A stretch of 64,000 nucleotides of DNA. Source: Azospirillum brasilense (GTDB lineage Bacteria; Pseudomonadota; Alphaproteobacteria; Azospirillales; Azospirillaceae). Shown piece after piece: positions 8,950 to 21,313 of the stretch. Location of the stretch: the NCBI RefSeq assembly GCF_003349955.1, contig NZ_QLKQ01000031.1, forward strand, positions 1 to 64,000, in the 5' to 3' direction. Below the pieces are notes generated by a model, which was not told the DNA's origin, searched no databases, and worked only from the letters and a program-made list of their open reading frames with translations. How positions within the stretch are numbered: position 1 is the stretch's first letter; every line of letters begins with the position of its first letter. Position numbers and translations under genes: made by a program.

Positions 8950-9333
8950 CTATGTCTTTTTCGTCATATCGCTGGGATCGGAGCGCAGCGCCTCCACTTC
9001 GCCATCGGAGAACAGGCGGGAGCGGGTGAGGAAGCGCACGCCCTCCGGCGCCTCCAGCGAGAAACTGGCGCCGCGGCCCGGCACCACGTCGATGATGAGC
9101 TGGGTGTGCGACCAGTATTCGAACTGCGCCGCCCCCATGTAGAAGGGACAGCCGCCGATCTCCCCCAGCCGGACGTCCTGCCCGCCGGGGCGGAACTCCC
9201 CGTCCATGAAGCACATCGGCGCGCTGCCGTCGCAGCAGCCGCCGGACTGGTGGAAGAACAGCGGCCCGTAGAGCCCGCGCAGCTTTTCGATCAGCGCCAG
9301 GGCCGCCGGTGTGGCGACGACTCGTTCGACCAT
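8950..9333 (-). CDS. DUF779 protein, aldehyde dehydrogenase partner
   Basis: 127-residue DUF779 protein starting MVERVVATPAAL at 9333; the longer frame to 9405 overlaps the intergenic space and lacks homology. Conserved landmarks are FFHQSGGCCDGSAPMCF, GGCPFYMGAAQFEYWSHTQLIIDV and SLEAPEGVRFLTRSRLF. The paired Cys-Cys and later Cys residues suggest metal or thiol chemistry. The family is habitually encoded beside acetaldehyde-type dehydrogenases, and here it follows one by 97 bp on the same strand, so it is probably co-transcribed. The biochemical role of DUF779 is not known to me. Confidence 0.88.
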   Translation of the reverse strand: MVERVVATPAALALIEKLRGLYGPLFFHQSGGCCDGSAPMCFMDGEFRPGGQDVRLGEIGGCPFYMGAAQFEYWSHTQLIIDVVPGRGASFSLEAPEGVRFLTRSRLFSDGEVEALRSDPSDMTKKT

Positions 9334-9430
9334 GGGCGGACACTCCCGAGTGAATGGCCCGTCGGATGAGAAAAAGGGCCGGAGGCCGAATGGCCGCCGG
9401 CCCAAGGTCGTCAGGGAGGAGACAAAACGC

Positions 9431-10951
<1,521 letters not shown>

Positions 10952-11205
10952 GGCGGTTTCCTCCCGAAGCGGATTGCCCAAACTGAAAGTCGTGGAATGA
11001 CGTTTGGCGGGGTTGTGCGCCCTGTGTCCGTTCGACCGATGATCGGTATCCGTCACAGCGCCCCGTCGTTATCGCGGTTTCGGGGAAGGCCGGTAAATTC
11101 GACTTTGGTTGCAGACGCCGCGCCCCCCAGATTCGGGACTGACCGATGCCCGTCCGATGATACCTTGGGCGGAGATCCATCCGTTTCCCGGCGAGACTTC
11201 AGGAC

Positions 11206-11613
11206 ATGACGACCGACATCCGGCTGCGCTTCCTCCACCCCTCCGGCGCCATCGGACCCGGCAAGGTGTCCCTGCTGGAGGAGATCGACCGCACCGGCTC
11301 GATCTCCGCGGCGGCGCGGGCGCTCGGCATGTCCTTCCGCCGCGCGTGGTTCCTGGTGGAGACCATGAACTCCGCCTTCCGCGAGCCGGTGGTGCGCACC
11401 AACGTCGGCGGGCGGGAGGGCGGCGGGACCGGCCTGACCGCCTTCGGGCAGGAGGTGATCGCCCGCTACCGCCGCATGGAGGAGGAGGCCCGCCGCGCCG
11501 CCGCCCCCCACCTCGCTTGGCTTGACGAGGCGCTGAAACCGGAGGCGGCGTCCGAAAAAGGCGCGGACTCCGCTGATCCAAAGTCCAATGGCCCGGACTC
11601 CGGCGATCCGTAA
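11206..11613 (+). CDS. ModE-type winged-helix regulator without molybdate domains
   Basis: 135-residue DNA-binding protein like the N-terminal domain of ModE (LysR-type HTH): KVSLLEEIDRTGSISAAARALGMSFRRAWFLVETMN is the helix-turn-helix, followed by wing residues GGREGGGTGLTAFGQEVI. The C-terminal molybdate-binding (TOBE) repeats of true ModE are absent; a short Asp/Pro-rich tail ends the chain. Divergent from the aldehyde dehydrogenase gene across 254 bp, so it may regulate that gene or itself. Its effector is unknown. Confidence 0.8.
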   Translation: MTTDIRLRFLHPSGAIGPGKVSLLEEIDRTGSISAAARALGMSFRRAWFLVETMNSAFREPVVRTNVGGREGGGTGLTAFGQEVIARYRRMEEEARRAAAPHLAWLDEALKPEAASEKGADSADPKSNGPDSGDP

Positions 11614-11671
11614 AGTCTCCCCTCGACGCCGCGACCTTCCGCCGCGGCGAAACGAAGGAGACCCCCGCCCC

Positions 11672-12079
11672 ATGCGCACCGCCGCCCGCTCCGCCGCCCC
11701 CGCAGCCGCCCGTACAGCCTTGGCCGCCCTGGTCCTTCTCGCCGCGGCGCCGCTCCCGGCCCTGGCCGACGGCGATCCCGCGAACGGCGAGAAGCTGTTC
11801 CGCCAGTGCAAGGCCTGCCACACGGTGGAAGCGGGGAAGAACCGTGTCGGCCCGACGCTGCACGGGCTGTTCGGGCGCAAGGCCGGCACCGTGGAGAGCT
11901 ACGCCAACTATTCCGAAGGCTTGAAGGCGTCGGGCATCGCGTGGGACGCCAAGACGCTCGACCCGTACCTCGCCAACCCGAAGGCGGTCATCGCCGACAG
12001 CCGCATGGCCTTCGCCGGGGTGGCGAAGCCGGAGGACCGGGCCGACCTGATCGCCTATCTGGAAGCCGCGACCAAGTGA
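11672..12079 (+). CDS. Periplasmic class I cytochrome c (c2-like)
   Basis: 135-residue electron carrier. ATG 11672 follows a good AAGGAGAC site. The Sec signal peptide (about residues 1-30) ends near ALA-DGD. Haem attaches at Cys46-x-x-Cys49-His50 (QCKACHT), and the sixth ligand is probably the Met in DSRMAFAG. The segments GPTLHGLFGRKAGT and YSEGLKASGIAWD are typical of alphaproteobacterial cytochrome c2/c550 relatives. Likely role: soluble carrier to a terminal oxidase or peroxidase; no partner oxidoreductase is adjacent. Confidence 0.93.
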   Translation: MRTAARSAAPAAARTALAALVLLAAAPLPALADGDPANGEKLFRQCKACHTVEAGKNRVGPTLHGLFGRKAGTVESYANYSEGLKASGIAWDAKTLDPYLANPKAVIADSRMAFAGVAKPEDRADLIAYLEAATK

Positions 12080-12153
12080 GCGTCAGCGGGACGGGAACCG
12101 GGATGGCGATCAGCCTGTTGCCCGGTTTCCACTCCCGCAACCGGAGACCGGCC

Positions 12154-12399
12154 ATGACCGACGACGCCGCAGGGCGCAAGGGCGCCGAACCCAAGGACAT
12201 CCACAAGACCGACATCGGGCGGCTGTGCGACGAGCAGAGCGGCGGCGGCGGGTCCAACCCGGACACGCGCTACCGCGGCATGCCGGGCGGCCATCCCGGC
12301 GGGGCGCGCGACGGCGACTGCGATCCGGTGGCGCGCGCCGATCCCGATAAGGCGGAGGCGGACACCGCCGAGTCCGGAGGCAAGCCCGCGCCCCGCTAG
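12154..12399 (+). CDS. Small hydrophilic protein of unknown function
   Basis: 81 residues, ATG 12154 after a CCGGAGACC site, 74 bp behind the cytochrome gene. Very rich in Gly, Asp, Lys and Pro, with no hydrophobic core, so probably disordered. A central GGGGSNPDTRYRGMPGGHPGG stretch and the motif DIHKTDIGRLCDEQ may be the conserved parts. I do not recognise a family. Support is the ribosome site, codon bias and position. Confidence 0.55.
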   Translation: MTDDAAGRKGAEPKDIHKTDIGRLCDEQSGGGGSNPDTRYRGMPGGHPGGARDGDCDPVARADPDKAEADTAESGGKPAPR

Positions 12400-12508
12400 G
12401 CCGATGGCTTAGCCTTTCCGGGGCCGCCCCGAATTGGTCGTAGCCGCTGGCCCGGTCCCCCGCTAAAACAGGGGCTTCCTCACCGGCACAACACAGGCTG
12501 CGACCGGC

Positions 12509-13087
12509 ATGCTGAAGCGCCTTTACGACTGGACGATGGCCAAGGCGGCCTCGAAGAACGCCACCACCTGGCTGGCGGGGGTTTCCTTCGCGGAAAGCTC
12601 ATTCTTCCCGATCCCGCCGGACATCCTGATGGTGCCGATGGTGCTCGCCAACCGGCAGGCCGCATGGCGGATCGCGACGATCTGCACGCTGGCCTCGGTG
12701 GTGGGCGGCGTCGCCGGCTACATGATCGGCTACTTCCTGTACGAGGCCATCGGCAAGGCGGTCATCGACTTCTATCACCTGGAAGCCCAGTTCGAGACGC
12801 TGCGCCATACCTTCGTCGAATACGGCGCGGAGATCCTCATCATCAAGGGCATGACGCCCATCCCCTACAAGCTGCTGACCATCACCGCGGGTGTCGCGAA
12901 GCTGAACATCTGGGTGTTCATTGGCGCCTCGATCCTGTCGCGGGCCATCCGCTTCTATCTGGTCGCCGCCCTGCTCTACTGGTTCGGCGAGCCGGTGCGC
13001 GCCTTCATCGAAAAGCGGCTGACGCTGGTCACCACCGCCTTCGCCGTCGCGCTGATCGGCGGTTTCCTGGCGATCAAGCTGATCTGA
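12509..13087 (+). CDS. YqaA/VTT-domain membrane protein
   Basis: 192-residue inner-membrane protein of the SNARE-associated/VTT (DedA-like) superfamily, YqaA branch. About five hydrophobic segments; the signatures are FAESSFFPIPPDILMVPMVL near the N-terminus and the re-entrant-loop motif KGMTPIPYKLLTITAGVAKLN, with a Gly-rich GGVAGYMIGYFLYEAIG between. These proteins are associated with membrane integrity and lipid movement; a specific substrate cannot be assigned. It stands alone between a small gene and an SDR gene, all rightward. Confidence 0.88.
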   Translation: MLKRLYDWTMAKAASKNATTWLAGVSFAESSFFPIPPDILMVPMVLANRQAAWRIATICTLASVVGGVAGYMIGYFLYEAIGKAVIDFYHLEAQFETLRHTFVEYGAEILIIKGMTPIPYKLLTITAGVAKLNIWVFIGASILSRAIRFYLVAALLYWFGEPVRAFIEKRLTLVTTAFAVALIGGFLAIKLI

Positions 13088-13172
13088 TCCACGGCAACCC
13101 AATCACGGCACCGCGACGCCGGGCCGTCCTGTCCTGTTGATGCCGCAGCGAGGCATTGACGGGAGAGGATGG

Positions 13173-14156
13173 ATGGACAGCGCACGCGGGGCCGTGGTGG
13201 TCATCACCGGCGCGTCGAGCGGGATCGGGCGGGCCACCGCCCTGACCTTCGCGCGGGAGGGCGCCCGGCTGGTTCTGGCCGCCCGGCGGGAGTCCCTGCT
13301 CGGCGAGGTCGCCGAGGAATGCCGGGAGCTGGGCGGCGAGGCCGAGGCGGTGCCCACCGACGTCACCGACGCCCAGGCGGTCCTCCGGCTGGCCAACCGG
13401 GCGATGCAGCTGTACGGCGGCATCGACGTCTGGGTGAGCAACGCCGGGGTCGGCGCCGTCGGGCGGTTCGAGGACACGCCGCTGGAGGCGCACCGCCGTG
13501 TCGTCGAGACCAACCTGTTCGGCCCCTTGCACGCCGCGCACGCCGTGCTGCCGCTGTTCCGCCGGCAGGGCCACGGGGTGCTCATCAACACGGTGTCGGT
13601 CGGGGCCTGGGCGCCCGCCCCCTACGCCGCCGCCTACGCGGCCAGCAAGTTCGGGCTGGAGGGGCTTCTGGAAAGCCTGCGGGCGGAGCTGGTCGACGCG
13701 CCCGGCGTCCATGTCTGCGGCGTCTATCCCTTCTTCACCGACACGCCGGGCATGTCCCACGGCGCCAATTACACCGGCCACCAACTGGACGCGGAAAGCC
13801 CCTTCTACGGCGACCCGCAGGACGTGGCGGACACCATCCTGTCCGTGGCCCTGCGTCCTCGTGCCCAGGCCATGGTCGGGGCGATGACGCCGCTGACCCG
13901 GCTGGGGCACGCGGTGGCGCCGCGCCTGATGGAGACGATCGCCGGCCACGGCGCCCACCGTCATTTCAGCCGCACCCCGCCCGCCGCGCCGAGCGACGGC
14001 AACCTGTTCACCCCGGTGGAGCGGGGCCGCGGCGTCACCGGCGGCTTCCGCACCCCGCCGCCCGGCTGGGTGTCGCCCCTGCTCGTCGCCGGGGTCGCGG
14101 CCGCCGCGGCGGCGGCCTATGCCGGCTACGCGCGGAGCAGGAACGGCGGAGATTGA
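13173..14156 (+). CDS. SDR-family oxidoreductase with hydrophobic C-terminus
   Basis: 327-residue classical short-chain dehydrogenase/reductase. ATG 13173 is preceded by GGGAGAGGA; the frame also offers TTG 13137 and ATG 13140, which lack a site. Cofactor motif TGASSGIG (residues about 12-19), SNAG instead of NNAG, and catalytic YAASK intact. The last 35 residues hold an Ala/Val-rich hydrophobic segment (SPLLVAGVAAAAAAAYAGYA) and a basic tail, so the enzyme is probably tail-anchored. The substrate is unknown. Confidence 0.88.
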   Translation: MDSARGAVVVITGASSGIGRATALTFAREGARLVLAARRESLLGEVAEECRELGGEAEAVPTDVTDAQAVLRLANRAMQLYGGIDVWVSNAGVGAVGRFEDTPLEAHRRVVETNLFGPLHAAHAVLPLFRRQGHGVLINTVSVGAWAPAPYAAAYAASKFGLEGLLESLRAELVDAPGVHVCGVYPFFTDTPGMSHGANYTGHQLDAESPFYGDPQDVADTILSVALRPRAQAMVGAMTPLTRLGHAVAPRLMETIAGHGAHRHFSRTPPAAPSDGNLFTPVERGRGVTGGFRTPPPGWVSPLLVAGVAAAAAAAYAGYARSRNGGD

Positions 14157-14196
14157 GCGCGGTCCTTACCAAGGCAGCGCAGGAAACGCGGGCAAC

Positions 14197-14322
14197 GATC
14201 GACACGGATTTCACGGATCAAACACGGATTTCACGGAAGGGCTCCTGCGATACGCCCGACATCCGGCCCGGATCGAAGACTCCGTGAAATCCGTGCCCAG
14301 GTCCGTGAAATCCGTGTCGATC
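14197..14322. repeat. 126-bp intergenic repeat built on CACGGATTTCACGGA
   Basis: The ends are perfect 21-bp inverted arms (14197-14217 and 14302-14322). Each arm is followed inward by a second copy of the core CACGGATTTCACGGA (14223-14237 direct; the complement at 14281-14295). Four core copies, two per strand, thus flank a unique middle of about 43 bp. It lies behind the SDR gene and before the methyltransferase gene, and can fold into a long cruciform. Confidence 0.8.
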
Positions 14323-14446
14323 TTGTTTCACAATCACGTGGCGCAGCTTGCCAAGCGATGGCTCCAGGAAAACCACTGAGGGCTTTGAGTTCGGGAGTGG
14401 GTTGGTCCAGAATGCCGGCCCGTTCCCCCAAGCCCCCGAGTCCATC

Positions 14447-15310
14447 ATGCCGAAGCCGACGACCCCGCGCGGCCGTCCGCCCGTCCCGTCCCCTGCCCGC
14501 TCCCCCCGTCCGCGTCCGGCCCAGGCCGGCAAGGACGTCCGCCGGGAGGACGTGCGGGAGGAACCGGGAAAGCTGTTCCGCGTCGCCGGCCTGTCCGCCG
14601 TCTCCGCCCTGTTCGCCCACGACCCGGCGCGGGTGGAGCGGCTGTTCTTCGAGGAGCGGCTGAAGGCGAAGACCGGCGATTTCTGCAAGGCGATGGCGGC
14701 GGCGCGCAAACCCTACCGCATGGTCGAGGCCGACGAGCTGGCCAAGGTCGCCGGGACGGTGCTGCACGGCGGAGTGGTCGCTCTGATCGCGCCGCGCCCG
14801 GTCCCCGCCTTCGACGTCGAGGCGGCGAAGCGCTGGGCAGTGGACGGGCAGCCGCTGCTGATCCTGGATGGGGTCGGCAACCCGCACAATCTGGGCGCCA
14901 TCCTGCGCACCGCCGCCTTTTTCGGCCTGCGGCGCGTCGTGGTGTCGGACCATCCCGGACAGGCCCTGCCGTCGGAATCCGCCTACCGCGTCGCCGAGGG
15001 CGGGTTCGAATGGGTGGAGCTGTACCGGGCGGCCAACCTGCCGGCGGTGCTGAAGCGGCTGCGCGAGTCCCACCGGGTGGCCGGAACGGCGCTGGGCCGC
15101 GGCCGGGCGGTGGTCACCGACCCGGCGGTCCTCGCCATGGGGGATCGGCCGGCCGCCGTCGTGCTGGGCAACGAGGAGGACGGGCTTCCCCCCGCCACCC
15201 TCGCCGCCTGCGAGGACATCCTGACCCTGCCCGGCACCGGCCGCGTCCAGTCGCTGAACGTCGCGGCGACCGCGGCCATCCTCATCCACGCGCTCGCCAA
15301 GCCGGGATAA
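14447..15310 (+). CDS. TrmH/SpoU-family RNA 2'-O-methyltransferase
   Basis: 287-residue SPOUT methyltransferase that would methylate a ribose in rRNA or tRNA using S-adenosylmethionine. ATG 14447 is chosen because the frame upstream runs into the 126-bp repeat region. The N-terminus is Pro/Arg-rich and probably disordered; a substrate-binding domain (LFRVAGLSAVSALFAHDPARVERLFF) follows, then the knotted catalytic domain with GNPHNLGAILRTAAFFG, VVLGNEEDGL and TGRVQSLNVAATAAIL, the three classic SpoU motifs. The exact target is unclear. It converges on the next gene with a 10-bp gap. Confidence 0.92.
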   Translation: MPKPTTPRGRPPVPSPARSPRPRPAQAGKDVRREDVREEPGKLFRVAGLSAVSALFAHDPARVERLFFEERLKAKTGDFCKAMAAARKPYRMVEADELAKVAGTVLHGGVVALIAPRPVPAFDVEAAKRWAVDGQPLLILDGVGNPHNLGAILRTAAFFGLRRVVVSDHPGQALPSESAYRVAEGGFEWVELYRAANLPAVLKRLRESHRVAGTALGRGRAVVTDPAVLAMGDRPAAVVLGNEEDGLPPATLAACEDILTLPGTGRVQSLNVAATAAILIHALAKPG

Positions 15311-15320
15311 ACGCTCAGGT

Positions 15321-15764
15321 TCAGCCGCCCAGGGCGAAGATCAGCACCAGCGCCACGACCAGGACCGAGACGATGGGCAGCATGTCCACACCGTCGCGGT
15401 CCCAGGTCGGCGCCCGGCGCGAGCCGTGTTGCCCACCGTGGGCATGGCCCATCCCCTCGTCGGCCCAGCCATGGACGGACGGGCGGGCGCCGGGAGCGGA
15501 CACGGCGGGGGCCGCCGGGCTGGCGATGGTGACCACCCCGGCCCCGCGCTCGTAGTCGCCATTGCCGCGCGGGCGCTTCAGCCGTGCGTCGGTCAGCTCC
15601 ACATCGATTCCCGCGGCCTCCAGTCGCTCCACCACCACGGCGACCTCCTCCGGGGTCATGGTCTCCACCGGCACGTCCTGGCCGAGCTGCTCGACGCTGA
15701 GCCGGTTGCCGTGCGTGCGCCCCTTGCCGATCAGGCGCTGGAGGGTGGCGTCGTCGATCGTCAT
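15321..15764 (-). CDS. Membrane-anchored protein with sigma-70 region-1.1-like domain
   Basis: 147 residues, ATG 15764 after GGGAGA (the longer frame to 15842 is rejected). The first 60 residues (LQRLIGKGRTHGNRLSVEQL... through ERLEAAGIDVEL) resemble region 1.1 of housekeeping sigma factors, a helical domain that mimics DNA and blocks the polymerase cleft. No other sigma region is present. The middle is Gly/His/Pro-rich linker, and the final 20 residues (MLPIVSVLVVALVLIFAL) form one transmembrane helix, giving a C-terminal anchor with the sigma-like domain in the cytoplasm. The function is unknown; binding to RNA polymerase or to DNA-binding proteins at the membrane is speculation. Confidence 0.75.
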   Translation of the reverse strand: MTIDDATLQRLIGKGRTHGNRLSVEQLGQDVPVETMTPEEVAVVVERLEAAGIDVELTDARLKRPRGNGDYERGAGVVTIASPAAPAVSAPGARPSVHGWADEGMGHAHGGQHGSRRAPTWDRDGVDMLPIVSVLVVALVLIFALGG

Positions 15765-15928
15765 CGTATTCTCCCGCGGTTCCACCTTGGACTGAACATT
15801 CCGAAGGGTAAACAGGCGGGACGGCCGAAGGCTCCCGTGCAAAGGCGGCGACTTGCCTCCGGGGCGGGGCGACCCGACATAATCCCCAACTCCCCATACC
15901 CAACTCTTACGCCATCGGAGAGGCCGAG

Positions 15929-16570
15929 ATGCTCGGAATGTTCATGCGCAAGCCCCTGGCGCTGCCCAGCGCGGCGGAGGCGCTGCCCGGACGCGACACG
16001 CCGGTTCCCGTGCCGCCGCGCCACCATGTCAACGGCAACCCGCTGACTCCGCCCTACCCGGAGGGGCTGGAGGTCGCCGACTTCGGGCTCGGCTGCTTCT
16101 GGGGGGCGGAGCGCAAGTTCTGGAAAGTGCCGGGCGTCTGGTCGACCATGGTCGGCTATCAGGGCGGCCACACCCCCAACCCGACCTATGAGGAGGTCTG
16201 CTCCGGCCGCACCGGCCACACCGAGGTGGTGCGCGTCGTCTACGACCCGGCCAAGGTCGGGTTCGAGGAGCTGCTGCGCGTCTTCTGGGAGGCGCACGAC
16301 CCGACCCAGGGCATGCGCCAGGGCAACGATGTCGGCACCCAGTACCGCTCGGCCATCTACACCCACACCGACGCCCAGCGCGCCGCCGCCGAGGCCAGCC
16401 GCACATCCTATCAGGACCGCCTGGAGCAGGCGGGGTTCGGCCCGGTGACGACGGAGCTGCGCGAGGCCCCGCCCTTCTACTACGCCGAGGACTATCACCA
16501 GCAGTATCTGTCCAAGAATCCCGCGGGCTATTGCGGGCTGGGCGGGACCGGGGTGACCTGCGCGGCGTGA
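15929..16570 (+). CDS. msrA: Peptide methionine (S)-S-oxide reductase
   Basis: Repairs methionine-S-sulfoxide in proteins, using thioredoxin as reductant. 213 residues, the long form of the family. The catalytic motif GCFWG has Cys56; other signatures are [29 protein letters not shown] and [14 protein letters not shown]. Resolving Cys candidates lie in the C-terminal tail, [12 protein letters not shown]. No signal peptide, so cytoplasmic. The thioredoxin reductase gene is elsewhere in the window (33.6 kb). Confidence 0.96.
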   Translation: MLGMFMRKPLALPSAAEALPGRDTPVPVPPRHHVNGNPLTPPYPEGLEVADFGLGCFWGAERKFWKVPGVWSTMVGYQGGHTPNPTYEEVCSGRTGHTEVVRVVYDPAKVGFEELLRVFWEAHDPTQGMRQGNDVGTQYRSAIYTHTDAQRAAAEASRTSYQDRLEQAGFGPVTTELREAPPFYYAEDYHQQYLSKNPAGYCGLGGTGVTCAA

Positions 16571-16787
16571 CGCGCTCTTGCGGTGCGGGGCTGAACCATG
16601 GAGACGGTTCCCGCCCCCCACTGCGGCTTCCGGGTGCGGCATCCGGGCGACAGGGTTAAGCCGGCTTGAACGGGGCGGTCCCTTGCGGTTGCGCCTGCCC
16701 GTCCCTTGCGGGTATGGTTCCGGCGGTCCATGAAAGCTCCAGGGGGTAGCCCCGCGGGGCGCCGCCCGAGAATTCCGCGCCCAATCC

Positions 16788-17515
16788 ATGATCAAGGAAA
16801 GAACCGAGCTGGCGACGCCGCACCTGAGCGGCCTGCTTGACTTCTGGCTCACCAAATGCATCGGCGGGAAGCCGCCGGTGTCCAGCAGCATCGCCCCGGC
16901 CGACTTAAGGCCGTGGAAGGATAATATTGTGATTTTCGAGGTCATCGGCGACGACGACTTCGTTTATTCCTATTACGGCCAGTCGCTCGCCGCGGCCTTC
17001 GGGCATTCGCGCCTGGGCGCCACGCTGGACGATCTGCCGGAGGAGCAGCGGGCCATCCTGCGCCCCGAATACGCCTCGCTCCTGCGCGAACGGCTGCCGG
17101 TCGCCCGCGTCTACACCGCCGATTTCAGCGGCGTCATGCGGACTTGGGAGCGGCTGGCGCTGCCGATGTCCAGCGACGGCGAAACCATCGACAAGATCCT
17201 GGTCGCCGCCTACGAACTGCCGCCGGACGAACCGCCCAGCGCCGCGCTCACCCCCGACACGGCGGAGGATGAGGCGGAGTTCGAGATCGACATTCCGGAC
17301 GTTCTTGTCGACGACAGGCCTGCCGATGGTGGGCCTGCCGATGACGGGCCGGAGGCGGACGACACGGCGGACGGCGAATCCGAGTCGCTTGCGGACGAGG
17401 GCGCCGGCATCGACGACGATCCGAGCGACGATGTCTCCGACGGCGACGCCCCCGACGACGCCGAAGACGAAGACGGCGAGTCCCTATCCACCGAACAGAA
17501 ACCGGGAGCCCCGGC

Positions 17516-17519
<4 letters not shown>
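16788..17519 (+). CDS. PAS-type (PAS_5-like) protein with acidic tail
   Basis: 243 residues. The first 145 form a PAS_5-like domain common in Azospirillum-type bacteria (LLDFWLTKCIGGKPPVSSSI..., DDFVYSYYGQSLAAAFG, ...WERLALPMSSDGETIDKIL). The remaining 100 residues are an Asp/Glu-rich disordered tail. Its stop overlaps the start of the next gene as ATGA at 17516-17519, which implies translational coupling and joint function with the FtsK-like translocase, itself carrying an acidic linker. No catalytic motif; a sensor or adaptor role is inferred. Confidence 0.8.
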
Positions 17520-19576
<2,057 letters not shown>

Positions 19577-19593
19577 GAACAGGGGAGAGGGCG

Positions 19594-20085
19594 ATGAAGG
19601 CGCATTTCGAACGGTTCGCGCGCTACAACCGCTGGGCCAACCGCCGCCTCTACGCGGTGGCGGCCGAGCTGTCGGATGCCCAGTACCGCAAGGACCGCAG
19701 CGCCTTCTTCCGCTCGGTGCGGGGCACGCTGAACCACATCCTGGTGGCCGACCGGGTTTGGCTGCGCCGCATCGCGGGGGACGGGCCGACGCCCTTCGCC
19801 CTCGACGAGATCCTTTATGACGGCTTCGACGAACTGCGCGCCGCCCGCGAAGCGGAGGACGAGCGCCTCATCCGCGTCGTGGCGGAGCAGGAAGAGGCGC
19901 GCTTCGCCACGGACCTCCACTACCACTCGCTGGGCGGGCAGGCCTTCACCATGCCCTTTTCCGCGGTGCTGGCCCATGTCTTCAACCACCAGACCCACCA
20001 CCGCGGTCAGGCGCACACCCTGCTGACGCAGTTCGGGCTGGCCGCGCCCAGCATCGACTTCGCCTATTTTCTGTTGGACAAGTAA
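19594..20085 (+). CDS. DinB-family metal-binding protein
   Basis: 163-residue four-helix-bundle protein of the DinB/YfiT superfamily. The metal triad is visible as His48 (LNHIL), His132 and His136 (HVFNHQTHHRGQ). The N-terminal YNRWANRRLYAVAAELSDAQY is also typical. Members are thiol-dependent transferases or stress proteins; the specific reaction is unknown. The gene starts 17 bp after the FtsK-like gene on the same strand and converges with the MgtC gene. Confidence 0.9.
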   Translation: MKAHFERFARYNRWANRRLYAVAAELSDAQYRKDRSAFFRSVRGTLNHILVADRVWLRRIAGDGPTPFALDEILYDGFDELRAAREAEDERLIRVVAEQEEARFATDLHYHSLGGQAFTMPFSAVLAHVFNHQTHHRGQAHTLLTQFGLAAPSIDFAYFLLDK

Positions 20086-20099
20086 GAAGCCTCGTCGCG

Positions 20100-20828
20100 T
20101 CACATGCGCGACGGCGACAGGCGGAACTCCACCACCGGGCTGGTGCGGGCGAGCTTGTCGATCAGCTCCATCGGGTCCGGCGTGCCGTTGGCCTGGAGCG
20201 TGAGCTGATACTCCAGATGGCCGCTGCCGTTGCGCAGGTGGAAGGCCCAGGACACGATCTCATAGCCATGCTCCAGCGCCTTGACGCGCAGCACCTCCGC
20301 CGGAGGCGCCTGGTCGCGTTCGAAGACCAGCATCACCTGGACCACCGTGTGGTGAGGCAGCGCCGCCTCCAGCTTGCGGAAGCCGCTCATCACCAGGATG
20401 ACCAAAAAGGCCGCGCCGATGGCCGCGGCATAGAAGCCCAGCCCGACGGTCACCCCGATCGCCGCCGCCGTCCAGATCGACGCCGCGGTGGACAGGCCGC
20501 GGATGGAAAAGCCCTCCCGCATGATAACCCCGGCGCCGAGGAAGCCGATGCCGGTCACGATGCCCTGGACGACCCGCGTCGGGTCGCCGCCCCCGCCGGT
20601 GCCGCCGCCGATGCCGCCGTACCACAGGCCGGGATAGGCGTTGACGACGGTCAGCGCCGTCGCGGCGAGGCAGACCAGCGCGTAGGTCCGCATCCCCGCC
20701 GCCCGTCCGTGGAAGGAGCGCTCGTAGCCCATCAGAATGCCGAGCCCCAGCGCCCCGACCAGATGCAGCAGGATGATGCCGTTGGCGGCCAACTCGGCCG
20801 GTGACCAGTAGGCGGACAGGTTCTGCAT
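20100..20828 (-). CDS. MgtC/SapB-family membrane protein
   Basis: 242 residues: an N-terminal membrane domain of four to five helices with the family signatures GILMGYERSFHGRAAGMRTYALVCLAATAL and GIGFLGAGVIMREGFSIRGLSTAASIWTAAAIG, and a soluble ACT-like C-terminal domain (about 165-242). MgtC proteins are linked to magnesium limitation and to modulation of ATP synthase or transporters. A short Gly-rich insertion (GGIGGGTGGGGD) lies in the loop between helices 2 and 3. No regulatory leader was recognised. Confidence 0.92.
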   Translation of the reverse strand: MQNLSAYWSPAELAANGIILLHLVGALGLGILMGYERSFHGRAAGMRTYALVCLAATALTVVNAYPGLWYGGIGGGTGGGGDPTRVVQGIVTGIGFLGAGVIMREGFSIRGLSTAASIWTAAAIGVTVGLGFYAAAIGAAFLVILVMSGFRKLEAALPHHTVVQVMLVFERDQAPPAEVLRVKALEHGYEIVSWAFHLRNGSGHLEYQLTLQANGTPDPMELIDKLARTSPVVEFRLSPSRM

Positions 20829-20914
20829 GACGCTCCCTCCCCGGAACGAGCGGTCCCGGGACGCCCAGTGTAGCGCCGATTGGTTAGCGAAGGGTCACCC
20901 TGCCCCCGCGCGCC

Positions 20915-21313
20915 CTACCCCAGTGCGCCGAGCGTCCAGCGGGCGAACAGAGCCACCAGCATGCCCTCCGCGGTGGCCAGCATCAGCCGCAGCATCAGGC
21001 CCACAAGGTCGGAGACGCGGTCGCGGCGCGGAAACACCTCGGCGAGCATGCCGGCGACCGCGCGCCGCAGGTTCAGGCTGACCAGCCCGATCACCAGCGC
21101 CACGACGGCGGTGCCGACCACGTAATAGAGCGCGCCCTTCCAGCCGGCGAAGCTCTGCGGGTGTTCCAGATAGAAGAGCGTGCCGACGACGATCCAGACG
21201 GCGGACGGCCAGACCCCCACCATGTCGGCGCCCCCGGCCGGCTTGGCCCCGCCGGGGGCGGGCATCGGAGGCTCCGGTGGGGGCTCCGGCGGGGGCTGCA
21301 CGCTCCAGGGCAC
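20915..21313 (-). CDS. Small membrane protein, ancestral partner of the PAS gene
   Basis: 132 residues from a GTG at 21313 (site GGGAGGTCGCG). The N-terminus is Pro/Gly-rich, then two or three hydrophobic segments (AVWIVVGTLFYLEHP, GALYYVVGTAVVALVIGLVSL, MLRLMLATAEGMLVALFA). Family unknown. Its start lies 12 bp after the stop of a truncated PAS gene copy; a second copy of this start region sits behind the intact PAS gene at 22709-22795. Before the YaaW insertion the intact PAS gene and this gene were evidently adjacent. Confidence 0.65.
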   Translation of the reverse strand: MPWSVQPPPEPPPEPPMPAPGGAKPAGGADMVGVWPSAVWIVVGTLFYLEHPQSFAGWKGALYYVVGTAVVALVIGLVSLNLRRAVAGMLAEVFPRRDRVSDLVGLMLRLMLATAEGMLVALFARWTLGALG

